Shown in pieces: positions 1 through 7,333 of a stretch of DNA of 64,000 nucleotides; the first letter of the stretch is position 1, and each line of letters starts with the position of its first letter. The notes under the pieces are model-generated. The model ran no database searches and was not told the origin of the DNA. It was given only the letters and a program-made list of their open reading frames with translations. A program made the translations under genes and the position numbers. The stretch is from Bog-756 sp963718405 (GTDB lineage: Bacteria > Actinomycetota > Acidimicrobiia > Acidimicrobiales > RAAP-2): positions 1,364,001 through 1,428,000 of the forward strand of contig CAVQYZ010000002.1 in assembly GCA_963718405.1 (NCBI GenBank), written 5' to 3'.

Positions 1-36
1 GATGTTCCGAGGGTGACCGGAGTGACGAGGAGGTGA
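1..36 (+). CDS. Possible 3' end of an upstream gene (partial)
   Basis: The first frame is open from the window edge to a TGA at 34-36, four bases before the next start codon. That spacing fits the tail of a partner permease in the same ABC transporter operon. Only eleven codons are visible and another frame stops at 14-16, so neither identity nor frame can be proved. Confidence 0.25.
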   Translation, partial: DVPRVTGVTRR

Positions 37-39
37 CCG

Positions 40-999
40 ATGCCTGACGACCGCGAACTCAAGCAGACCGGGAACTCGGCCCGGTTGGTCGCCGACCGCT
101 TCCCGGGGACGGGGGTCGTGGACGAGCTGGTCACAGCCGTTGAGGTCGGGCCCATGGATGCCGACGACGTCCTGGCCAAAAAACCCCTGGGACTGCTGTT
201 CTGGTTGGCGGTCGGATGGGTGGGACTGATCGTGATCCTGGCCATCATCGCCAACCTGTTGCCGCTGCCCAACCCGGACTTCCAGAACTACAACGCCCTC
301 AACGCCTCGCCGAGCATCCATCACCTTCTGGGCACGGACGACCTGGGTCGGGACCTGCTGAGCCGGGTCATCTACGGGGCCCGGGTGTCCCTCGTCGTGG
401 GCTTCGTCTCGGTGGCCATCGGCCTGTTGGTGGGGGGAACCCTGGGCCTCATCTCGGGCTACAAGGGCGGAGCCCTCGACGTGTCCCTCAACGCCGGGGC
501 CTTCGTGTTGCTGGCATTCCCGGCCATCGTGGCGGTGATCGCCATCGTGGCCTTCTGGGGACAGACGCTGTGGAAGATCACCCTCATCCTCGGTGTGGCG
601 GTGATACCCCTCCTCTACCGGGTGGTCCGTGCCTCCAGTCTGTCCTTCGCCAACCGAGACTTCGTGATCGCGGCGAAGACCATGGGGGCCAGTACGTCGC
701 GGATCATCTTCCGTGAGATCCTGCCCAACGTCATCCCGGTGGCCGTCACCTTCGGCCTGCTCACGGTGGCCGGGGTCATCGTGATCGAGGGCTCGCTGGC
801 GTTCCTCGGACTGTCGGTCCCCCTCCCCACCCCTTCGTGGGGAAACATCATCGAGGAGGGCGCCTCCAACGGCAACCTCCAGACCAACCCCTACATCATG
901 CTCTGGCCGGTCATCACCATGTTCCTCCTGCTGCTGTCGATCAACCTCATCGGCGACCGCCTCCGCCAGCGGTTCGACATCCGGGAGAGCCTGATATGA
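40..999 (+). CDS. Peptide/nickel-type ABC transporter permease (DppC/OppC family)
   Basis: Inner-membrane subunit of a dipeptide/oligopeptide-type importer. The 319-residue protein has a cytoplasmic N-terminal stretch, a membrane segment at about residues 50-75, the DDLGRDLLSR motif near residue 100 that is typical of DppC proteins, several further hydrophobic helices, and an EAA-type coupling loop (AAKTMGAS...REILPN) near residues 210-230 that would dock on the ATPases. A GAGGAGGTG ribosome site lies just before the ATG. The two ATPase genes follow on the same strand, so this is one operon; a second permease and the binding protein probably lie upstream of the window. The substrate cannot be read from the sequence. 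Confidence 0.93.
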   Translation: MPDDRELKQTGNSARLVADRFPGTGVVDELVTAVEVGPMDADDVLAKKPLGLLFWLAVGWVGLIVILAIIANLLPLPNPDFQNYNALNASPSIHHLLGTDDLGRDLLSRVIYGARVSLVVGFVSVAIGLLVGGTLGLISGYKGGALDVSLNAGAFVLLAFPAIVAVIAIVAFWGQTLWKITLILGVAVIPLLYRVVRASSLSFANRDFVIAAKTMGASTSRIIFREILPNVIPVAVTFGLLTVAGVIVIEGSLAFLGLSVPLPTPSWGNIIEEGASNGNLQTNPYIMLWPVITMFLLLLSINLIGDRLRQRFDIRESLI

Positions 1000-1097
1000 C
1001 GGTGACGGTCGGGGTCGGGATCGGGTCGGTCGGGGTCGGGTCGGCCGGGGTCGGGTCGGCCGGGGTCGGGTCGGCGGGGACCGGGGGGCAACGGTGA
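996..1097 (+). CDS. 33-codon mini-ORF of Gly/Val/Ser/Ala repeats, coupled at both ends
   Basis: An ATG overlaps the permease stop (ATGA at 996-999). A 33-codon frame then runs to a TGA that overlaps the GTG start of the ATPase gene (GTGA at 1094-1097). The product is essentially a (GVGSA) repeat read from a 15-bp tandem repeat. It may be a real coupling peptide that carries ribosomes across the repeat, or the original N-terminus of the ATPase thrown out of frame by an indel. I know of no homologue. Confidence 0.3.
   Translation: MTVTVGVGIGSVGVGSAGVGSAGVGSAGTGGQR
1007..1080. repeat. 15-bp tandem repeat (GGGGTCGGGTCGGCC type)
   Basis: Three near-perfect 15-base units occupy 1032-1076, with degenerate GGTCGGG units before them. 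The tract fills the gap between the permease and ATPase genes. Confidence 0.85.
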
Positions 1098-2386
1098 TCG
1101 GGCGGTCGAAGCACCACACCCTGGAGTTCGCCGACGTCGGCGTGCCCGGTGAACCGTTGCTGATGGTCGACGACCTGCACACGTCGTTCCGCACCGGCCG
1201 CGGCACGGTGAAGGCGGTCGACGGGGTGTCACTGTCGGTGGGGCGCGGGAAGACGCTCGGCATCGTCGGGGAGTCCGGGTCGGGTAAGACCGTGCTGTCG
1301 CGTTCGATCATGGGCCTCCTTCCCCCACGTGACGTCATCAGGAGCGGCACCGTCCACTTCGCCGGCCACGACCTGACCGCCATGGACGACAAGCAGCTGC
1401 GCCAGGTGTGGGGCGCCGAGCTCAGCATGATCTTCCAGGATCCGATGACCGCCCTCAATCCGGTCAAGCGAATCGGTAAGCAGATCACCGAATCCCTCCG
1501 CCTCCACATGGGGATGGACGGCAAGGAAGCCAGGGCCAACGCCATCGAGCTGCTCCGCCAGGTGGGCATCCCCTCTCCCGAGGAGCGGGTCCGGTGGTAC
1601 CCCTTCCAACTGTCCGGTGGCATGCGCCAACGGGTCATGATCGCCATCGCCCTGGCCTGCGCCCCCCGTCTGGTGATGGCCGACGAGCCCACCACCGGAC
1701 TGGACGTGACGGTGCAGGCCCAGATTCTCGACCTCTTGGCCGACTTGCAGCGGGAGCGCCACATGGCGGTCATCCTGGTCACCCACGACCTCGGGGTGGT
1801 GGCGTCTCGGGCCGACGAGATCGTGGTGATGTACGCCGGACGGGTGGTCGAGCGGGCCCCCACCCACACCTTGTTCCACGACACCCACATGCCCTACACC
1901 CAAGCCCTCATGGACTCGATCCCCCGGCTGGCCGATCCCAGCGGCACCCGCCTCCACGCCATCGCCGGGCGGCCCCCGGACCTCATCCACCCGCCCAAGG
2001 GGTGCCGGTTCTCCCCTCGCTGCCCCTACGCCCAGGACAAGTGCCGGGAGAGTGATCCCCCACTGCGGACCGCCGGCTCGTCGGCCCACCTCTTCGCCTG
2101 TTGGTTCCCCCTGGTCAACGGGGTCTCGACGGCGCCGTCCAACGGAGCCGGTGCGGGCACGCCGGTGACGGTGGGGATGGCGGCCCCAGCCGCTGCCGCT
2201 TCGCCTGCCGGTTCCACACCGGCTGCTCCGGCTGCTCCGGCTGCCGGCGGTGATGGTTCGGGCTCTGACCCTGGTTCGGGCTCGGCTTCCGGACCGGACG
2301 GCGACGGTAGCCGCGCCAGCGGCGGAGGTCCCGGAACGGAAGGCCGCGGGGACCAGGGGCCGACAGACAGCGGAGCCGGATCATGA
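1094..2386 (+). CDS. Peptide/nickel ABC transporter ATP-binding protein (DppD/OppD family)
   Basis: First ATPase of the importer. It has Walker A GESGSGKT at residues 59-66, a Q-loop in IFQDP, the signature LSGGMRQR at 173-180, Walker B LVMADEP at 193-199, and the H-loop in VTHDLGVV. The cysteine motif GCRFSPRCPYAQDKC near residue 310 is typical of the oligopeptide subfamily C-terminus. About 85 residues rich in Ala, Gly, Pro and Ser follow and make the 430-residue protein longer than usual; they look disordered. The GTG start overlaps the preceding mini-ORF stop, and the gene ends in ATGA shared with the next ATPase, implying translational coupling. Confidence 0.93.
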   Translation: MIGRSKHHTLEFADVGVPGEPLLMVDDLHTSFRTGRGTVKAVDGVSLSVGRGKTLGIVGESGSGKTVLSRSIMGLLPPRDVIRSGTVHFAGHDLTAMDDKQLRQVWGAELSMIFQDPMTALNPVKRIGKQITESLRLHMGMDGKEARANAIELLRQVGIPSPEERVRWYPFQLSGGMRQRVMIAIALACAPRLVMADEPTTGLDVTVQAQILDLLADLQRERHMAVILVTHDLGVVASRADEIVVMYAGRVVERAPTHTLFHDTHMPYTQALMDSIPRLADPSGTRLHAIAGRPPDLIHPPKGCRFSPRCPYAQDKCRESDPPLRTAGSSAHLFACWFPLVNGVSTAPSNGAGAGTPVTVGMAAPAAAASPAGSTPAAPAAPAAGGDGSGSDPGSGSASGPDGDGSRASGGGPGTEGRGDQGPTDSGAGS

Positions 2387-3537
2387 CCAACCTGTCGACT
2401 GGCACCGCCGCTCCGGTCGGAACGTCGCCGGACTCCTCGAGTTCCGCCGACGACATCGTTCTCGACGTGGACAACCTGGTGGTCGAGTTCCGCAGTGGAC
2501 GGCAGCGGGTGCAGGCTGTCTCCGGTGTGACCTTCTCGGTCAAGGTCGGCGAGACCCTGGGCCTGGTCGGCGAGTCGGGCTGCGGGAAGTCCACCACCGG
2601 GCGGGCCCTGGTGCAGGTGCAGCCCCCTACGTCAGGCGTGGTGACCTACCGCGGCCAGAACCTGAGTGCCCTGTCGTCCAAGAACTTGCGTCGGGTGAGG
2701 ACCAAGATCCAGATGATCTTCCAGGACCCCATTTCGTCGCTGAATCCCCGGCGCCGGGTCCGCGACATCGTGGCCGAGCCGTTGGTCATCTGGGGCCGGG
2801 GGAGCAAGAAGGAGCGGGAGGCCAAGGTCAACGAGATGCTGGAGGCGGTCGGGATCGACCCCGAGGCTGCCGGGGACCGCCGACCGGGCGAGTTCTCCGG
2901 TGGTCAGTGCCAGCGCATCAGCATCGCCCGGGCCCTGATGGCGGAGCCGGAACTGCTCATCTGCGACGAGCCCGTCTCCGCTCTCGACGTCTCGGTGCAG
3001 GCCCAGATCCTCAACCTGATGGCCGACCTCAAGGCCAAATTCGGCCTCACCATGGTGTTCATCGCCCACGACCTGGGCGTGGTCAAGAACGTCTCGGACC
3101 GGGTGGCGGTGATGTACCTCGGTAAGTTGGTCGAGGTCGCCGGCTCCGACGAGCTGTACCGGTGGCCCGCCCACCCCTACACCGAGGCTCTGCTGGCCTC
3201 GATCCCCGAGCCGGATCCCGACATGAAGTCCGACCACAAAGGCCTCTCGGGGGAGCTGCCCTCACCGCTGAACCCGCCATCCGGATGCCGATTCCGCACC
3301 CGTTGTCCCTACGTACAGGACCGCTGTGCGGAAGAGGAGCCGTTGTTGCGTGACATCGGCCCGGGGCACCAGGTGGCCTGTCACTTCCCTCTGGCCGATC
3401 CTCAGGTGAAGTCGGGTTCGGTGGCCAAGGCGCCGGCCGCCAAGAAGGCAGCTCCGAGAACTCCCGCACCCAAGACCCCGGATCCGAAGGCGTCAACGGC
3501 GGATACCCCGGATACCCCGGAGACCACCGACAGCTGA
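2383..3537 (+). CDS. Peptide/nickel ABC transporter ATP-binding protein (DppF/OppF family)
   Basis: Second ATPase, partner of the preceding one. Walker A GESGCGKS lies at 63-70, the signature FSGGQCQR at 171-178, followed by Walker B (LLICDEPVSALD) and an H-loop (IAHDLGVV). The family's C-terminal motif GCRFRTRCPYVQDRC is present. It starts at an ATG overlapping the previous stop by four bases. The last 40 residues are a Lys/Pro/Thr-rich tail (AKAPAAKKAA and similar) with no fold visible. This gene ends the operon; the converging rpsA gene lies beyond. Confidence 0.94.
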   Translation: MTNLSTGTAAPVGTSPDSSSSADDIVLDVDNLVVEFRSGRQRVQAVSGVTFSVKVGETLGLVGESGCGKSTTGRALVQVQPPTSGVVTYRGQNLSALSSKNLRRVRTKIQMIFQDPISSLNPRRRVRDIVAEPLVIWGRGSKKEREAKVNEMLEAVGIDPEAAGDRRPGEFSGGQCQRISIARALMAEPELLICDEPVSALDVSVQAQILNLMADLKAKFGLTMVFIAHDLGVVKNVSDRVAVMYLGKLVEVAGSDELYRWPAHPYTEALLASIPEPDPDMKSDHKGLSGELPSPLNPPSGCRFRTRCPYVQDRCAEEEPLLRDIGPGHQVACHFPLADPQVKSGSVAKAPAAKKAAPRTPAPKTPDPKASTADTPDTPETTDS

Positions 3538-3655
3538 CCGGTGCTTTGTTCGGGCTGGACTCGCGACGAGCCCGCCCGTCGGTGGTCCACACGACTCGGT
3601 CCGCGTGAGACCCAGCGGTGATGGGTCCGATCCTCGTGTCTCCTCAGCGGCCGTA

Positions 3656-3686
3656 GCTGGAGGTCGCGGCTCCCGCTACCTCCAGC
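3656..3686. terminator. Inverted repeat between converging oppF-like gene and rpsA
   Basis: GCTGGAGGT at 3656-3664 pairs with ACCTCCAGC at 3678-3686 around a 13-base loop. It sits between two converging genes and could end transcripts from both sides. No T-tract follows, which is common in very GC-rich actinobacteria. Confidence 0.5.
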
Positions 3687-3707
3687 CGCCATTACCCGCC
3701 GTTGCCG

Positions 3708-5285
3708 TCAGCCGGCGTCGGCCGCGCCTTCCACCGGGGCGGCCGGGACGGGCTCAGCCTCTGCCGCTGGAGCGGGTGCCGGGGCCGGGGCCGGCTCGGC
3801 GACCGGTGCTGCCTCGGCGACAGGCGCTGCCTCGGCGACCGGTGCAGGTGCGGCAACCGGAGCAGCCTCGGCGACAGGTGCTGCCTCGGCATCAGCTACC
3901 GGGGCCGGGGCCGGCTCCACGAGCTCGGCGTCGACCGTTCCCGCCGGGGCGTCGGCACCTTCAGCATTCCCGTGCTCTGCCACGTAGTCGGCCCACGCGG
4001 CCTGCGCTTCCGTCTCCGGGGTGAACTCGGCCTCGGCGAAGACCGGGCCGACATAGTTGCCCTCTTCGTCGTAGGCGTGCTCACCGAACGCCTCGCGGTA
4101 CTCCTCGGAGACCTCGCCGCCTTCGGCCGCCTGCTTGATGGAGAGGCTGATCCGGCGACGCTGCAGGTCGATGTCGATGATCTTGACCCACAACTCCTCG
4201 CCCGGGGTGACGACCTGCTCGGGAAGGTCGACGTGGTGGCCGGCCATCTCCGAAATGTGCACCAGGCCCTCGATACCGTCCCCGACCTGCACGAACGAGC
4301 CGAAGGGGACCAGCTTGGTGATCCGGCCGTAGACCAGCTCCCCCACCTGGTGGGAGTTGGCGAACTCCTGCCACGGGTCGGTCTGGGTGGCCTTGAGCGA
4401 CAGGCTGATGCGCTCCTTGGGAAGGTCGACGTCGAGGACTTCCACGTCGATCTCGTCACCGACCGAGACCACTGACGAGGGATGGTCGACGTGCTTCCAC
4501 GACAGCTCCGAGACGTGGACGAGCCCGTCCATCCCACCCAGGTCCACAAACGCCCCGAAGTTGACCACCGAGGACACGATGCCCTTGCGGCGCTCGCCCG
4601 GCTTGAGGTTGATGAGGAACTCGCCGCGCTGCTCCTTCTGGGTCTCCTCCAACCACGCCCGTCGGGACAGGACCACGTTGTTGCGGTTGCGGTCCAGTTC
4701 GATGATCTTCGCTTCGATGGTGCGACCGACGTAGGGCTGCAGCTCCCGCACCCGGCGCAGTTCCACCAGCGATGCGGGCAGGAAGCCCCGGAGCCCGATG
4801 TCCACGATCAGGCCACCCTTGACCACTTCGATGACCGGGCCGGTGACCACCTCGTCGGCTTCCTTGAGCTTTTCGATGGTGCCCCAGGCCCGCTCGTACT
4901 GGGCCCGCTTCTTGGAGAGGATGAGGCGTCCCTCTTTGTCCTCCTTTTGGAGGACCAGGGCCTCGATGGCCTCACCCAACGTCACGATCTCCGACGGGTC
5001 GACGTCGTTGCGGATGGAGAGCTCCCGAACCGGGATCACCCCTTCGGACTTGAAGCCGATGTCGAGGAGCACCTCGTCACGGTCGATCTTGACGACGGTC
5101 CCCTCCACCAGGTCACCGTCCTCGAACTCGACGATGGTTCCGGCCATGGCGTCCTCGAGGGACGCTCCACCGAGGTCGTCTTCGGTGACGGAACGGGGGA
5201 TGTACACACCGTTCTCGTCGAAGGTGCCCATGGCCTCAGAGGACAACAGGGCGGTGCCCTCGGGTACGACTTGTGTATCGGACAT
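3708..5285 (-). CDS. rpsA: 30S ribosomal protein S1
   Basis: RNA-binding ribosomal protein that helps load mRNA on the 30S subunit. Four S1 (OB-fold) repeats follow one another; landmarks are VKIDRDEVLLDIGFKSEG, LSKKRAQYERAWGTIEKLK, VVNFGAFVDLGGMDGLVHVS and VPFGSFVQVGDGIEGLVHIS, all closely like mycobacterial S1. I chose the ATG at 5285 (protein begins MSDTQVV, 525 residues). The frame stays open to 5570, and an ATG at 5336 is an alternative. The last 70 residues are an Ala/Pro/Glu-rich tail built from AEAAPVAE-like units. Transcribed alone, converging on the ABC operon. Confidence 0.95.
   Translation of the reverse strand: MSDTQVVPEGTALLSSEAMGTFDENGVYIPRSVTEDDLGGASLEDAMAGTIVEFEDGDLVEGTVVKIDRDEVLLDIGFKSEGVIPVRELSIRNDVDPSEIVTLGEAIEALVLQKEDKEGRLILSKKRAQYERAWGTIEKLKEADEVVTGPVIEVVKGGLIVDIGLRGFLPASLVELRRVRELQPYVGRTIEAKIIELDRNRNNVVLSRRAWLEETQKEQRGEFLINLKPGERRKGIVSSVVNFGAFVDLGGMDGLVHVSELSWKHVDHPSSVVSVGDEIDVEVLDVDLPKERISLSLKATQTDPWQEFANSHQVGELVYGRITKLVPFGSFVQVGDGIEGLVHISEMAGHHVDLPEQVVTPGEELWVKIIDIDLQRRRISLSIKQAAEGGEVSEEYREAFGEHAYDEEGNYVGPVFAEAEFTPETEAQAAWADYVAEHGNAEGADAPAGTVDAELVEPAPAPVADAEAAPVAEAAPVAAPAPVAEAAPVAEAAPVAEPAPAPAPAPAAEAEPVPAAPVEGAADAG
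3790..3900. repeat. 18-bp tandem repeats coding the Ala/Pro tail of S1
   Basis: Units such as GGCGACCGGTGCTGCCTC recur with slight changes and code for the repeated EAAPVA residues at the C-terminus of S1. The unit length keeps the reading frame. Confidence 0.7.
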
Positions 5286-5707
5286 GTAGTAGGTAGCTCG
5301 CTTTCCGGACGGGTCCACCACGGCCGTCAAGGCCATGGTGGTGAAGATGGGGCCACAATCGTTGTGACCAGCGGACAATGTTACTGCACTAGGGCTCTGA
5401 GCCGTACGGGGGGATCCGGGAGGTCCACCGGCTCCGGGCCTGGACCTGGCTGGGTCCGGCCGCGGTCCCAGCTCCAGTCCCTCTGTCCGGTTCGGGCCCC
5501 TCCTGCTCGTCGGGCGACCCGTCCACCAGCCTGTGCCACCGGCCCGATTCGCCCACCGGACTCCCGCCATGAACCGTCTGTCACACCCTCCTGTCAGGAT
5601 GCATCCATGGTCACCATGAGTCAGACAACGAGGAGGGCGACAGCGTCACACCCGTCGCCGACCCCGCTGTTCGACACGCCCCCGGGTGCGGTGGCTCGGC
5701 CTCGCCG
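5286..5707. other. Divergent non-coding region between rpsA and the HNH gene
   Basis: About 420 bases with no supported gene. It must contain the promoters of rpsA (leftward) and of the DUF222-HNH gene (rightward), but I see no convincing -35/-10 pair. An imperfect palindrome, GGTCACAA-CGA-TTGTGGCC in the leftward reading, lies near 5350. An open frame with ATGs at 5607 and 5616 runs rightward in a different frame from the HNH gene and could be its true N-terminus if another indel is present. Confidence 0.4.
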
Positions 5708-7320
5708 GTGCCTGCTGCGGGTGGGTCCCCTTCATCCTCCCTCTCCTCCTTCTCCGATTCCGATGGCGGCCTGGAGGCCCGGGTGGAGTCCGTGGTGGCC
5801 CAGTTGGCCTCGGTGGTGGACGAACTCGATCCGGCCCGGCTGACCGGGGCCGACTCCACGGTGCTCTACACCTCGCTGGTGGCAGCCGAACGGCTGACCA
5901 ATGCGGCCAAGACCTTGCTGGCCCCCCGGATCGAGGCCTCGGGGATCTGGCGGGACCAGGGCTACCGCAACGCCGCCGAGATGCTGGGCCAGGTCGAAGG
6001 GGTCCCGACCGGCAAGGCCCGAGACACCTTGTCCAACGGACGACGGCTCGTGAGCCTCCCGGGCACCGAGGAGGCCCTGCGCAAGGGGGATCTCTCGGCC
6101 CCCAAGGTCACCGAACTGACCGGGGCCGGGGTGCTCGACCCCGGGCGGGAGACCGAACTGCTGTCGGGAGCGGCCGAAGCGGCCCTGGGAGACGTCCGAG
6201 AGCGGTGCCGCCGGTCCCGGGCCACCTCGGCCGGGGCCGATCCCCTCGCCACCCTCCGCCGCATCCGGGCCGGGCGGCACTTCTCGTCGTGGACCGACGC
6301 CGAAGGGGCCTTTTGCTACCAGGGCACCGACACCGCCGACCGGGGGGCCAAGATCCTCTCCCAGCTGGGGGTGGTGGCCACCCGCCTGCGCACCGCCCGA
6401 CGGTCAGAGCCTGACTACGAAGGCGAGCCCGAAGGGGCGGTCCGGGCCGATGCCTTCTTCGCCCTCATCACCCAGCGCCATCCCGACACCGAACAGCCCC
6501 TGACCCCTCGTCCGAGCGCTCACGGCCGCACCTCGGTCGGCCCGGGGCCGGGCGGGGACCCCGAGGGTCCGCACCACCCGAAGGCCCCGACCGATCGGGA
6601 CTACTCCGGACCTCGATCCCCCCGATGCCGGACCTCGACAGCACCAGGACAGCCACCGAACTCACCGATGCCGCCGAGACCGGCGATACCGGCGAAACCG
6701 GCGACGACCAACCCTCCATCGACTCCCTCACCCTCATCGACCGTCCCCCGACCTGCTCGGTGGTGATCCGGGTGGACGCCGACGCCCTGGAGCGTGGGTA
6801 TACCGAACCAGGCGAGGTGTGCGAGATCGACAACCAGGGACCCATCCCCGTGGCCCTGGCCCGCCAGATGGCCATTGACTCCTTCCGCCGCTACGTCTTC
6901 CACCGGGCCGGGGACATCCGGGCCGTCTCCCACACCGGTCGGACCATCAACCAGGTCCTGCGCACCGCCCTGGTCTTCCGGGACACCACCTGTGTGGTGC
7001 CGGGTTGTCGGGTCTCCTACGGCCTCGAGATCGACCACATCATCCCGGTGGCCGAGGACGGCCCCACCGAACTCGACAATCTGGCCCTGTTATGCCACCA
7101 CCATCACTTCTTGAAGACCTTCGAGGGGTGGGTCCTGACCCGGCTGGGTCTGGACGCCAACGGCCGGATCCAGTGGGACTTCTCACCGCCGGCCCCCTTC
7201 GGACAGGAGCCGGGCCTCGGCATCGACACCCCCGAGGCCAACGAGCAGTGGCACCGACAACAACGGGAACACGACGACCGGGAGCGGGAGAGCCGGGGTG
7301 TGGATCCCAGGAGGGAGTGA
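5708..7320 (+). CDS. DUF222 / HNH endonuclease domain protein (frameshifted)
   Basis: Actinobacterial family in which an N-terminal DUF222 region precedes an HNH nuclease. The DUF222 part is read in the frame starting at 5708 (SVVAQLASVVDELD onward), and the HNH part in the frame containing 6625, ending at 7320. The HNH motif is clear: C-VVPGC at the zinc site, then LEIDHIIPVAEDGPT, LDNLALLCHHHH and a tryptophan. The two frames differ by one base; the switch lies in the Pro/Asp-rich linker between about 6485 and 6625, where a run of six C (6618-6623) is a likely spot. Such genes are often multicopy, and their role is not established. The GTG start at 5708 is the best in-frame choice but not certain. 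Confidence 0.8.
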
Positions 7321-7333
7321 GGCGCGGTATGGA

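Noticed and set aside
1007..1080. Phase-variation switch by repeat slippage before the ABC ATPase
   Set aside because: The main unit is 15 bases, so changes in copy number keep the frame. Only the 14-base repeat at 25826 could shift frame or spacing in that way.
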